A stretch of DNA of 64,000 nucleotides from Aphidius gifuensis (taxonomy: Eukaryota > Arthropoda > Insecta > Hymenoptera > Braconidae). The DNA lies in contig NC_057788.1 in assembly GCF_014905175.1 (NCBI RefSeq), positions 6,200,001 through 6,264,000 of the forward strand, given 5' to 3'. The notes below the pieces were generated by a model, which searched no databases, was not told the origin of the DNA, and saw only the letters and a list, made by a program, of their open reading frames with translations. The translations under genes and the position numbers were made by a program. Positions 51,274-61,185 of this stretch are shown here, one piece after another (positions within the stretch are counted from its first letter, which is position 1; the number at the start of each line of letters is the position of its first letter).

Positions 51274-52397
51274 TTAAGATTTACATTCATAATGAAAAGG
51301 CTCAAGTGTACGAAAATCATGCCATGTTGGTGGTAATGCACTGTGTAAATGTAAACCACAACGTTTACATGGTTCACTGAATAAATTTAAATAACTTCCA
51401 ATCCACAACTGTAAAAAAATAACAATTAAATATTAATTATAAACTTGACGTTATTAATAATTTTTTTAAATCAAATTACCATGAAAGATTTAACAGCTAA
51501 TTCAGGAAATTGTGGTGCATGAAAATGTAATATTGCTGCATGTGCATTGTCAGTTACTTTACGAAATACTTTGTATCTTGATTCTGACCATAGATCAATT
51601 GTTTCATTGTAACCTTTGACAACAACTCGTTCAATTAATAATCCTCTAAAACCAACAACTGCTTTAAGTACATGACCAACAGTTACTTGCATCACTGCTA
51701 TTGATGTTATTGGACGTGACACTGTCACAGACATATAATGATACAGACGATCAAACACTGCCACCATAGATTCAACTTGTCTAATGAAAAACAAAAAAAT
51801 ATATATTAACAAAAACATGTAGTTGAATGAATTATTTATTTAATTTAATTATTGTAATAATCAACGTACTGTTGTGATACAGTGTGAATACTTGCTTGTG
51901 GTTTTCCTCGTTTTGATCTACTTGATCCAGTGGTGTAGGTTCTTTTTAATGAATTTTTAGTTACAATTGCTTGAATGGCATTACTATATTCGTGTACTTT
52001 ATCTGTCCATTTGTAGGAATTTACGAGGGTACTATATAATGCTTGACGTTCTTGTGTTGTTTCTTGGCTTAAATGACTTGTACTGGATAAATTAAATGGT
52101 CCTGGTGGTGGATTTAATTGACTTACTGCTTGTTCAACATCTCTAATTAGTAAAATAATATTTATTAATGATTTATTATTGTGATGAATTAATAAAGAGT
52201 TATAAATTTTGTTTATTTATTTACCTTATATTTGAACTTATTGTTGTAAATAATTCTTGAAGTTCAGCAATATATTTTTCTTCTCTATTTTCTTCACCAT
52301 GATCAGCACGTAAACCATTACCAAGAGAATCAAAAACTTGACCGACACTTGAACGTAACACTTTTATTGCTATCAATGAATTTTGTAATTGTTCCAT
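51274..52397 (-). CDS. MED27: Mediator complex subunit 27
   Basis: Four exons: 52225-52397, 51870-52142, 51480-51780 and 51274-51408, in frame, 293 residues, close to the family's usual ~300. MED27 is a nuclear tail/head-junction subunit of Mediator, which links transcription factors to RNA polymerase II. The N-terminus is helical (QNSLIAIKVLRSSVGQVFDS). A central region starts at VESMVAVFDRLYHYMSVTVS and continues through GFRGLLIERVVVKGYNE. The C-terminus has the conserved metal-binding module CKRCGLHLHSALPPTWHDFR and FHYEC. The start is preceded by a GC-richer promoter patch (CAAGCGCGCTCGCCGC, near 52700) about 300 bases upstream. Confidence 0.93.
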
Positions 52398-52849
52398 TTT
52401 TGTTTTTTGTTTTTTTCTTTCACGTTATTACCGAGTTGTCAAAATAATTATACAAAAGTTGTTGACAGATGTGTCAACAACAAACGATCCTCACAAATTG
52501 TAGGTTAAATGTTGTTTTTGTATTTAATTATTTGATATTTACAACAAACGCCGTTTATTAAAAAAGTCAATGCGAAATAGAGACTAATAGGCTATTATTT
52601 AATATTGTTATTAAATATATTAAATAATAAAACTTGAATAGAATGAATTAAAACTAATGTTTGTTTAGATAAATAATAAAAATAAATAAATAACAAGCGC
52701 GCTCGCCGCTTTAACTTTTCTTATGCGCATGAACAAGTTGGCCATTTTCTTTTAACGTTGGCGGTCAATTTCAAAGAATAAATACAACGCGAATCTCAAC
52801 AAAAACAGAATCATATTTTTTTAATTGAACAATTATTAACGAGTGTAAT
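52398..52849. promoter_or_regulatory. Upstream region of MED27
   Basis: Contains a GC-richer patch around 52690-52800 with GCGCGCTCGCCGC and TATGCGCATGAAC. It is the best local promoter candidate, serving MED27 on the minus strand. No gene is present on the plus side until the downstream repeat. Confidence 0.35.
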
Positions 52850-53138
52850 ATGTGTGTGCTTGAATTTACTGATTAAATATTTTTTTAATTATAAATAAAA
52901 ATTGCTTATATTATTTTAATAATTATAATTAACCTACTATCCAATTAATTGCATGATAATTTAAATAATTCAAATTCTTTTTTGCTTATTCTGTGTTCAT
53001 AATGATATCTATCTAATTATTTTTTTTACTACAAGCTGAGAGCAAAAATCTAGAAAAATTGACGTTTCTATTAGGAGCATAGAATGTGAAGAAAGGTAAT
53101 CAGCCTATTCAGGTATTTGGCTGAAATACTTCTCGCAT
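52850..53138. repeat. ~289-bp dispersed repeat, copy A
   Basis: Matches 60521-60803 in the same orientation almost base for base (shared GTGTGCTTGAATTTACTG, GACGTTTCTATTAGGAGCAT). The main difference is a 7-base indel near 52995. It ends abruptly at CTCGCAT; copy B continues into a hairpin arm that is absent here. No open frame. A mobile or duplicated non-coding unit; family unknown. Confidence 0.85.
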
Positions 53139-54028
53139 CGTAGTACAGTCTTCATCATATTCTTAATTTCAAAAATATCTAAAATTGGTGACCGAGTAAT
53201 TTTATTATATATAAATTTGAAAAATGCTTGAAAGTGATAGTAGTTTGTTATTTAATAAATAGTTTTTATTTTTTTTTTTTTATTTATATAATATATCATT
53301 CAGTTTTTTTTTTTCTTTTAAAAGTGTTATATTAAATTCTTGTGCCAAGAGTAAAATAGTATTAACAGTGTTAAATTAATAAATTAACGTCATTAAGGAA
53401 TAAAGAATAAAAACAATATTATGCTAATGTCATAAAATACATACAGCTACGTGTTGAATAAAAAAAAAATAAAAAAAATAAAGTCAGTTTTTGTCTTTTT
53501 CAGTGTTATTTGTGTAGCAGTATTAGTATTGTTAAAATGTTATTTGAATAAATTGAAATACGAGGCTATTGCAGGAGAAAAATTTAACACCTGTAATTAA
53601 TCTTGTAAATAAGTCAAATTTATATTTATTTTTTTTTTAATGGAAATGAAATTTCTATATATTTATTGAGTTAATAATATTTTGATACAATATTTTTGTT
53701 TTTAATGAAAATGAAATTTATATTTTTTAGTTGAATTAATATTATATTTAATTCGATATGATTTCTAGCTTTGCTAGAAATTAATTTAAAATAATTGTGT
53801 CACTGTTGATAAAAATATGTTGTTAACAACTCAATATGTTGTTTTCTTTTTATTAATAATTGTTATATTGTTAAAATGTTTGATGAATCTAGTATTATAT
53901 AGAAAATATTATTGGTCATATATATAGCTTACGAATTATCTAATTTTTCTTTTGTTGTTTCTCTTTTTCAACATATTTGACTGTTAAATATTCTTTTTTT
54001 TTTTATAAATAATTGTTATATTGTTTAA
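53139..54028. other. Intergenic region 3' of F-box/LRR gene 2, part of the segmental duplication
   Basis: From about 53384 the sequence matches 5985-6100 near F-box/LRR gene 1 (shared ACAGCTACGTGTTGAATAAA). At 53930-53995 there is a displaced copy of the ancestral gene 3' end (CTTACGAATTATCTAATTTT, also at 6112). Inserted AT-rich sequence separates it from the present stop codon. A small 9-bp-arm hairpin (ATTTCTAGC/GCTAGAAAT) is near 53762. No other gene. Confidence 0.6.
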
Positions 54029-55778
54029 TCAATTTAGCATTAGATAGAATTGTTGTTGTACATACTCGACTGTTAAATATTCATATTTAATTTGTGTGTT
54101 AGGCATACCATCTTCACATATCATGCTTACTTCCAATTTTTGTTTACGATTTCTTAATATTTCTTCTGCTTTCTTGATAAATTCAGAAGTTACACCTGTG
54201 TTTTTAACGCTAATATATATCAACTCTGGTGAATTTTCAAGAACTTTAATGGCTGATTCATCTGTAATTTTATTGCTGAATGGTAAGTTCAATAATACCA
54301 TATTTTTGAGCAATTTAATTGAAGAGTCAGTGATGTTATTATACCCGTAACAATTAAGACATTTTAAATAATTCATCTTTGAAATTGCTACTATACCAGC
54401 ATCGGTTATCCAAGTACTATACATTTCTAGTGATTCTAATCCCTTCATGACATTGGCAACATTATATAAAAAATCATCAGTAACTCGGGTTTTTCTAACA
54501 TCTAATTCCTTGATCCGCTCATATATTTCTATGGAAGTAAATTTATTTTTACGATATTTATACTCGTCAAAAATGTTATATATTTTAGGATTTGCTGAAC
54601 TCAAGCTGATTGAATTTTTGGGCCAATTTATACCAGCACGTTGAAACGTTTTCAAGGCTTTCAGTTGAGAAATCACCTGCAAAACAATTCATTCATAAGT
54701 ACCTTTATGTAAAGTATAAAAAAAAATATTTTTTTTTTTTTTTAATAAAGTTTAACTTACACTAGTGATTTCATCTGGAAAATTAGTATTGTCCCTCATG
54801 CATTCAGACCAATTTGACAAATTCAGTTCAGTCAATGTATCAGCAACATTTAACAATGACTTGATCAAAGTAACAGGTATAATAGATGTATCCTGCGTTT
54901 TAAAACATTGAAATATAATTTTCAATACTTTTAGTTTGGAAAGATGTGTAAATGCATTATCTAATATTGCATCGTCAATATATTCAATTCTTATTCGAAG
55001 TTTGACGAGATTTGGACAAGATTCATTGACAACTGGTACTATGTTACAATGGCCATATGCTGTCAAGTCTAATTCTGTTAAATAACGACCACATTTATTA
55101 AGAAGCGATTTTAAAAAACTAAATTGTCGATCGGTTGTTGGATAATTTTTCGTTAATAAATTAGGATACTCATCATATCTCCAATAAGTTAGTTCAAGTT
55201 TTTTGACATTAAACCAAGAGTAATAATCAAGGATTCTTTTCCATTGTTTGCATACTAAAAAAATTAAATTAATTGTCGTTATTAAATAATTTATCTTATA
55301 CATATATGTTAATTATCATTATCATACCCAATGCAATTTTCGGTCTTTCACATGCTGGAAGATACATGAATATTTCAGCCAGGCAATCATCATTAACACG
55401 TTCAATTGTCAGTTCATCTTTGACGTATGAATGATTATTATGTTGACCGTATAGCTAAAAAAAATAATTAACATATTATTTATTTAAACTGAACGCGGCT
55501 ACTGGTACCTATTCTGTTAATTTAAATACATTCATATTTAAATCTACTCTATAATCACATTTTCAATAATTCAAGTTATCAGTTGAATATTTAATCTGAA
55601 AAGAATGGTGGAGTATATATAGCAGTTATTATAAGCTAACCTTATTTTCTATTCCACTGCAATGTGTTGAAATTTGTCTTCTAAATGGAGATCTACTCCA
55701 TGGTATCTGTATAACTTTATATTTTTTTACCAAGTATTTTTCCAACTCTGATTCACGTAATCTTTTGAACTGAGTCAT
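54029..55778 (-). CDS. F-box/LRR protein (SCF adaptor), copy 2
   Basis: Four exons: 55641-55778, 55328-55454, 54761-55254 and 54029-54676, in frame, 468 residues. Same exon plan and phases as the gene at 6152-8045. The LRR part is diverged in places (TWITDAGIVAISKMNYLKCL, NNITDSSIKLLKNM), and the F-box exon is kept. Upstream of the F-box the basic RPRSRSP stretch has changed (SRSP to SWSP), read from the plus-strand base change near 55700. The C-terminus differs: after YEYLTVEYV it continues QQQFYLMLN, because inserted DNA moved the ancestral stop region 3'. All exons are open with intact splice sites, so this looks like a functional paralogue rather than a pseudogene. Substrate unknown. Confidence 0.83.
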
Positions 55779-56118
55779 ATTTCATAAAATGTGCTATTAT
55801 GCACAATAACCAAGTTTTGGTTTAATACTTTTCTATTTCTAAACGACTGAATTTTTCAGTGATAACTACTATAAGAATAATAATCTAGTCACATGTTTTC
55901 ATGTAAATTTTTGTATGTATAAGTATATGAATTGTGGGAAAAATAATTTTTAATTTACAAAAAAGTATGATAAAATTAAACACAAATGTTGAAAGAAAAT
56001 TAAATAAAAAAATTTCTAGCTGCATAAATAATAATAATAATAATAATAAATATAACGTACAGTGCCTCCGAGCCCCGAGGTTCACAATCGACCGTTTGGC
56101 TGTAATTTAGATTACAAT

Positions 56119-56162
56119 CCTTGGTGGAAATATTTCTCCGGAATTCCTCCGGATTACTCTAG
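56119..56162. repeat. CCGGA-rich repeat, inverted copy (left)
   Basis: The stretch starting CTTGGTGGAAATATTTCTCC and continuing with GGAATTCCTCCGGATTACTC is the near-exact inverted counterpart of 57462-57532. The two copies lie about 1.3 kb apart and flank most of the Vap33 pseudogene. They may be termini of a small mobile repeat inserted twice. No target-site duplication was recognised. Confidence 0.65.
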
Positions 56163-56515
56163 ATTATTAATGTTAAATTACAGTGTTATTATCATCAATT
56201 ACAGCACAATATTATTCATTTATAATGAATAAAAATGATGAGACATAATAAATAAATAAAAAAAAAAAGAATTATGTACTTCTAAATGATATTTTAAAAT
56301 AATATATATTTCGAATAAAATAATATACCTATATTACCTATATACCTATATAACTAATTATATAAAAATTTATTGGTTAATAATCAAACTTACCAGCAAA
56401 TCGCATTTCATCCATTCGCTCAATGATAAAAACTTCTGGTTCTTCTTTAGCCATTATTTTGATTGAGATTCACTTGACCAAGAAAAAGAAAAAAAAGAAA
56501 AAAACAAGTTAACAT

Positions 56516-56574
56516 TTTTTTTTTTTTGTCATTTTATAACATATGTTATAAAATGACAAAAAAAAAAAAAAATT
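56516..56574. repeat. Near-perfect palindrome at the pseudogene inversion point
   Basis: A central TGTCATTTTATAACAT followed directly by its complement ATGTTATAAAATGACA, flanked by T13-14 and A14-15 runs, gives arms of about 28 bases with no loop. It sits exactly between the inverted exon 1 and the forward exon 2 of the Vap33 pseudogene. It therefore probably marks or caused the inversion. Confidence 0.8.
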
Positions 56575-56685
56575 AATTCATGAATGTATGTATTCATTGC
56601 AGGACCATCTGCAGGTTCACCAGTTACATCATAAAAAAAAAAATCGTAATAATGAACATAATATATAATAAATTAAAAAGTTAAT

Positions 56686-57062
56686 GTTTTCTTGATCGTA
56701 TCTTGATCAAGATATATTTAACAAAAGAACAAGTAACAAAATAAATATTTATTGATCAATTCGTGATCAAGTTTGGATCAAGACGGCCTTATCACAGACG
56801 AGTTAAAGTTTTCTTGATCCTATCTTGATCAAGACGGCCTTAGTCAAGAAGAGTTAAAGTTTTCTTGATCAAGTTTGGATCAAGACGGCCTTATCACGGA
56901 CGTGTTAAAGTTTTCTTGATCCTATCTTGAGCAGGTTGTCCTTAATAAAGCATCTTGATCAAATCTTGATCAAAACTTGATCAGGTTTCCTGAGTTAAGG
57001 CAACATTGATCAAGTATTGATCAAGATTGGGGGCAAATCAAGCTAGCCTGAACAGATTTCCA
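56686..57062. repeat. GATC-rich imperfect tandem repeat (~55-bp unit)
   Basis: Four to five degenerate units built on TTTTCTTGATCCTATCTTGA, then TCAAGACGGCCTTATCACAG and GAGTTAAAG, interrupt exon 2 of the Vap33 pseudogene. TTGATC and TTGATCAAG recur more than a dozen times. The unit is GC-richer than the surroundings, and no open frame runs through it. It appears to be a satellite-like or transposon-internal repeat. Confidence 0.75.
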
Positions 57063-57461
57063 CTGCAGGCCAGAAAGAGGAATTCTCAAAGCCCATGAGA
57101 CTTATGAAATTGCTGGTAAGTTTAGTTTAAAAAAAGAATATTTACATAACTATAAAACATTTTTCTCATTGAATTAATGTGTTTTTAATTTTTTTTAGTC
57201 TTCATGAATCAATCACCATGTTCCTTCACCGTGATGGTTCAAGCGATAATTACAAATGAAGGAGCCACTGATGATTATGTATGTATGTGTAATTTTAAAT
57301 TAATAATATATTAATTTATTTCAATTCATAATTTGTTTTTATTCATTTTTTAAATAGTGGACAGATGTTAATTCCGATATAATTAAGCATGGTTTAAAAT
57401 TTGAGTTCCAACATGCTTTAACAAAACCAGCACTTGACAAAGAAACAAATTCGAAACGAAT

Positions 57462-57532
57462 AATCCGGAGTAATCTGGAGAAATTCCGGAGCAATCCGGA
57501 GAAATTCCGGAGAAATATTTCCACCAGGGTAA
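57462..57532. repeat. CCGGAG tandem repeat, inverted copy (right)
   Basis: Units of 10-15 bases (AATTCCGGAG, CAATCCGGAG) repeat about five times. They then run into AAATATTTCCACCAGGG, the inverted match of 56119-56162. They are inserted into exon 4 of the Vap33 pseudogene, whose similarity resumes after 57540. Confidence 0.7.
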
Positions 57533-57712
57533 ACAGGAAGTTGTTGTATCCAAATCAACTAATGGCAAAGGCAAAGTTACAGGTGATGCATTTGAAACGT
57601 CCTCAAAGGTAAAACATTTGAAACATACATATAAATTTAATGTTGTATATTAAATTTCATTGTTTATAATATTTGGTTTTTAAATTTTTAATTATAGCCA
57701 ATTGATGAAATG

Positions 57713-58187
57713 CATTTTAAATCACTCATTTAACATAAATAATAATAACATCAACAAAAAATAATAGATAGTTAATAATCACTTAAATTAAATAGAAAAA
57801 AAAAAAGAATGCATTTCTCAATTGTTCAAGTTACACAATAAATACACACAAATACCATATGATGTATTGTTTACACATCTATATAAACATGATGAACTAT
57901 AATTGAATTAAATTGACATGCTGACTTCAATAAATTCATGCCAATTTTTCAATTTTTATATACAATTTAATTTAATTATTATTATTATATTTTTTTTTTT
58001 TTTTGTAATTATAATTATCTATAATAATTTAGAACAATAAATAATTTAATTATGAAAATGAAGTTAAAAATTTTGTTTATTAATTGTTTATTTTATAGTA
58101 AGTAGATAGACTGGATTATTGGCAATTTTCTGATATAAAATATTGAATTAATTAAAATATTAAAAGCAAGAGAAAAAAAATCGGTAA
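57713..58187. other. AT-rich intergenic region
   Basis: Homology to Vap33 ends near 57712 (CCAATTGATGAAAT). Beyond it no gene or clear repeat is seen up to the small inverted-repeat element. Confidence 0.5.
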
Positions 58188-58357
58188 CGCTATTGGCACT
58201 CAATACGGGGGAATTTACGGGGACATTTATACAGGTTACGAGAAAATTTACGGTGAACATAGCCACCGTTGTATGTGTAGGACTGATTACATTGTGTGTG
58301 AAACCCGTAAATGTCCCCGTATTTCCCGTAAATTTCCCCGTATGAGTGCCAATAACG
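58188..58357. mobile_element. Small inverted-repeat element (MITE-like), ~170 bp
   Basis: Left terminus CGCTATTGGCACTCAATACG and right terminus reading, in complement, CGTTATTGGCACTCATACGG. Inverted similarity continues for about 55 bases (GGGGACATTTA and its complement TAAATGTCCCC). It is GC-richer than the flanks and has no coding capacity. The size and long terminal inverted repeats suggest a MITE; a target-site duplication could not be fixed. Confidence 0.65.
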
Positions 58358-59658
58358 ATTTCGAAAAAAAATATATTAAATAATCACAACGAACTATTTA
58401 TCATACAATAATAAAAATAAATTTCATTTGGCTGTCATGTTTTAACATGCAATGACTATGTCAACATACAAATAAAATAATTAAATTTAAAATATATCAT
58501 TGAATTAATACGGTTAATAAATAATTTAACTGAAAATCATTTGTTCACAAAATTTAAATGAATTATAAAAAAGATTTTACAGCCAGTAAAAAATTAATAA
58601 TATATTTTTTTTTTGTAAATTAAATTCTTCTTACATGACATAAAAATTATCTGCTTATTAATTAAATTATAAAATGAAAATTTATTTGAGCTTCAATATA
58701 AATAAGCTGCTGATAAAATTGAATAATTAAACAAATTTTTTTGTATAAATATTGTTAGATATAAATGTTAATTGTATCTGTATTGAAATATTTATTTATT
58801 GTTAAATTTAATAATTAAATAAGATTTTCAAATGATAATATAACTTGCAACATATGGGATCCAAAGACTGCTTTTGCATGATTAACATTCGTTTATTAAA
58901 TTGTTAACTTAAAAATAATATGGAATTTATAAATTGATTTGCAATTTGATCAAAAAAAAAAAAACATTTTTGTAATTTGTCACAACCATATCATCACGAT
59001 GAAAATGTTAAAAACTTGTTTAAAAAATTAATTTAGTTGAACAAATTTGTTAAAAAATAAAAAAAATTATCTTGAAGCAAAGGCAGATACTTTGATAAAC
59101 AAAAAAAAATTAATATAAATATAAGAAAATTTTTATTCGCTTGTTTAGAGGCTTAGAAAAATGAACGTTTAATAAAAATTCTGTTAAAATGATAAAAATA
59201 AAACAAAAAAATGTTGTAAATTTTAGTATATTTAATTTAAAATTATATGATTTATTATGTTGTTAAAAAAAATAATTGTCAGCAATGTTTTTGTAAATAT
59301 GAAAATTTTATATTTTATATTTTCAATGAGAATTTTGTATAAGCACAGTAGGGCTTATTTATGTGAGTTGTCTTTTTCTATTCAACACAATAAATCTACA
59401 ATCTTATTGTGGGTTTACCATCAATGTGGACAAGCAATAATATTTCAGGGATTTCAAGGTAAAATTAGTCAGTTTGAGTTGATCAATCGACAAACAAAGT
59501 TGACAACAAAATAAATATAATTTAGACAAATAGAAAAGAAAAAGAAAAAACTCAGTTACAATTGTACGTATTTAAAAGAAAAATTATTTAATTTAATTTT
59601 CAATTAATTTATAAAATATATTAATCTAATAATTGTATTTTTGTGTATTATTTTCAAG
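58358..59658. other. AT-rich intergenic region
   Basis: No supported gene. An 85-codon frame at 59257-59514 (MLLKKIIVSNVFVNM...) has no family features and is probably chance. A splice-like acceptor (TTTTCAAG) directly precedes the ATG of the next gene, so a 5'UTR intron may lie here. Confidence 0.4.
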
Positions 59659-60228
59659 ATGGTAACGCAAGATAAAAATGTGATTTGTGTACCACAAGAG
59701 GTTGAAGATGAAGATGTGGTTTATTCTACAGGAGATGAAGACAATGTCTCCAACTCATCCATTTCTCTGGTTGATGAGGAAACCATCGAAATAAGTTTAA
59801 AAGAATATCGTGAAGATCTTCGTAAACTTAACGAATCGTACATTGATTGCACATCAAAAATGCATTCATTGTTATCAACGGCAGTAAATACTTTTAATGA
59901 AAACTCAAAATCAAAAGATGATGGTCTTTCATTGTTAAAAAAAATGGAAGAATTAATCAAATCAAAAGAGGAAGAATCATCAATTGACAACAATTCATCT
60001 CAAGTTTTATTACGTCTAGAAGTATCACGTTTAAAATTAAAACAAATAATAGATAATCATTATGTATTATTGAATAGTTTACTAGAAAAAATAATTGGCC
60101 TAAGTGAAAATTATTTTATATTCAAACGTAAATTTATAAAAGGTTTAAATTCTTATGTTGATCGTCAAACTCGACACATACAATATTTAATTGAGCAATT
60201 TTTAAAAAAAAATAATAATGAAAATTAA
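59659..60228 (+). CDS. Small coiled-coil protein, unrecognised
   Basis: An intron-free frame of 189 residues from the Met at 59659 (MVTQDKNVICVPQEV). A Met six codons upstream (59641) is also in frame, but the later one follows a TTTTCAAG acceptor-like site. Residues about 1-40 are acidic and Ser-rich (EVEDEDVVYSTGDEDN). Residues about 45-185 are helical, with heptad-like leucines (LKEYREDLRKLNESYID; VLLRLEVSRLKLKQIIDNHY; NSLLEKIIGLSENYF). The end is basic. There is no signal peptide or membrane segment. Codon use matches neighbouring genes, which argues that it is real. I do not recognise the family; a small subunit of a larger complex would fit, but nothing shows which. Confidence 0.7.
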   Translation: MVTQDKNVICVPQEVEDEDVVYSTGDEDNVSNSSISLVDEETIEISLKEYREDLRKLNESYIDCTSKMHSLLSTAVNTFNENSKSKDDGLSLLKKMEELIKSKEEESSIDNNSSQVLLRLEVSRLKLKQIIDNHYVLLNSLLEKIIGLSENYFIFKRKFIKGLNSYVDRQTRHIQYLIEQFLKKNNNEN

Positions 60229-60520
60229 AAGAAACATGTTTGCAAACAAATTATTGTATACAGTTTTCAGTCTTGTTTATTATTTGCATAAACATAATGA
60301 ATTTTGACGACTAAAATAACTCGATTTCATGAATAATATTTTTCTATAAATTGATTAATCAATGACAACAATTGTAATAATAAATAAAACACATTTTGTA
60401 ATTTATTTTTCAAAATACAATTGTTAAAAACAAAAAAATACTGACGACATTAATTTTTGGTAATTATTAATTTGTTTATTCTTCAAAAAAAAAAAAAAAA
60501 AAAAACAAAAAATATATGTA
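60229..60520. other. Short AT-rich intergenic stretch
   Basis: Probably the 3'UTR of the coiled-coil gene, with AATAAA sites near 60383. It ends in a long A run (60486-60504) next to the dispersed repeat copy B. Confidence 0.4.
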
Positions 60521-60803
60521 ATGAGTGTGCTTGAATTTACTGATTAAATATTTTTTTTAATTATAAATAAAAATTGCTTATATTATTTTAATAATTATAA
60601 TTAACCTACTATCCAATTAATTGCATGATAATTTAAATAATTCAAATTCTTTTTTGCTTATTCATAATGATATCTATCTAATTATTTTTTTTAGTACAAG
60701 CTGAGAGCAAAAATCTAGAAAAATTGACGTTTCTATTAGGAGCATAGAATGTGAACAGAGGTATTCAGTCTATTCGGGCATTTGGCTGAATTACTCCTCG
60801 CAT
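60521..60803. repeat. ~283-bp dispersed repeat, copy B
   Basis: Same-orientation partner of 52850-53138, directly preceded by a long A run at 60486-60504. Its right end runs into a hairpin (60733-60821) that copy A has only in half. It lies upstream of the orphan gene at 61186 and could overlap its promoter. Confidence 0.85.
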
Positions 60804-60821
60804 GTTCTGTGCTCCTAGTAG
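60733..60821 (+). repeat. Imperfect 36-bp-arm hairpin at end of repeat copy B
   Basis: The left arm (starting CTATTAGGAGCATAGAAT) and right arm (ending TTCTGTGCTCCTAGTAG) are 36 bases each, around a loop of 17 bases. The outer 21 bases pair almost fully, counting G-U wobbles; the inner part has several mismatches. Copy A keeps the left arm but not the outer right arm. Either a terminal hairpin of a mobile repeat or a small structured RNA. Confidence 0.5.
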
Positions 60822-61185
60822 GATCTTTTAATTTTCATGCTTAAAATGCTGTTGCAACGACAGATAATAGATGACGTTACTATCGTTCTAGTCCCGACGG
60901 CCAAATAAAGTAAAATTTAAGAAAAACAATATAAACCAATATAAACATAAAAATAACAACATAGTTCATCAACATTTCATCATTTTCATCATTTTTGATG
61001 GCTGCATGGTTGGATTTTTATTTCGTTTATTTTTTTTTGGTACAGTAGTAGTGTCTGGTAGCCAGTATCTTGTTGACAAATTACTATTTGGTCTTTTCGC
61101 GTTGTTTATCAAGTTTAAACAATAAGTATTGATTAACGAGTGTTAATAAATTCTTGTTTAAAAAATAAAAAGAAAATATAAAAAA

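Larger units (their letters stand above)
56394..57712 (+). pseudogene. Degenerate, rearranged Vap33 copy
   Basis: Pieces of Vap33 with intron flanks, so a DNA-level duplicate rather than a retrocopy. Exon 1 lies on the minus strand (56454 down to 56394: MAKEEPEVFIIERMDEM..., with its GTAAGT donor). The rest is on the plus strand. Exon 2 begins at 56603 (GPSAGSPVTS, then a stop) and is split by ~430 bp of inserted repeat. It resumes near 57069 (RGILKAHETYEIAG). Exon 3 is shortened (near 57200-57278, MVQAIITNEGATDDY). Exon 4 starts at 57359 (WTDVNSDIIKHGLKF) and is split by CCGGAG repeats. It then continues to a donor at 57608, with the following intron 57609-57697 still close to the parent. 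The inverted first exon, stop codon and insertions make a working protein impossible. Confidence 0.88.

Noticed and set aside
54096..54644. Plus-strand frames opposite F-box/LRR copy 2
   Set aside because: Antisense shadows; the equivalent shadow also occurs at 6192-6467 opposite copy 1.
57339..57574. Minus-strand frames with repeated FSGISPDCSG-type peptides
   Set aside because: The repetition comes from the CCGGAG tandem array inside the Vap33 pseudogene.
59257..59514. 85-codon frame before the coiled-coil gene
   Set aside because: AT-rich composition, no domain and no splice or start context; left as intergenic.
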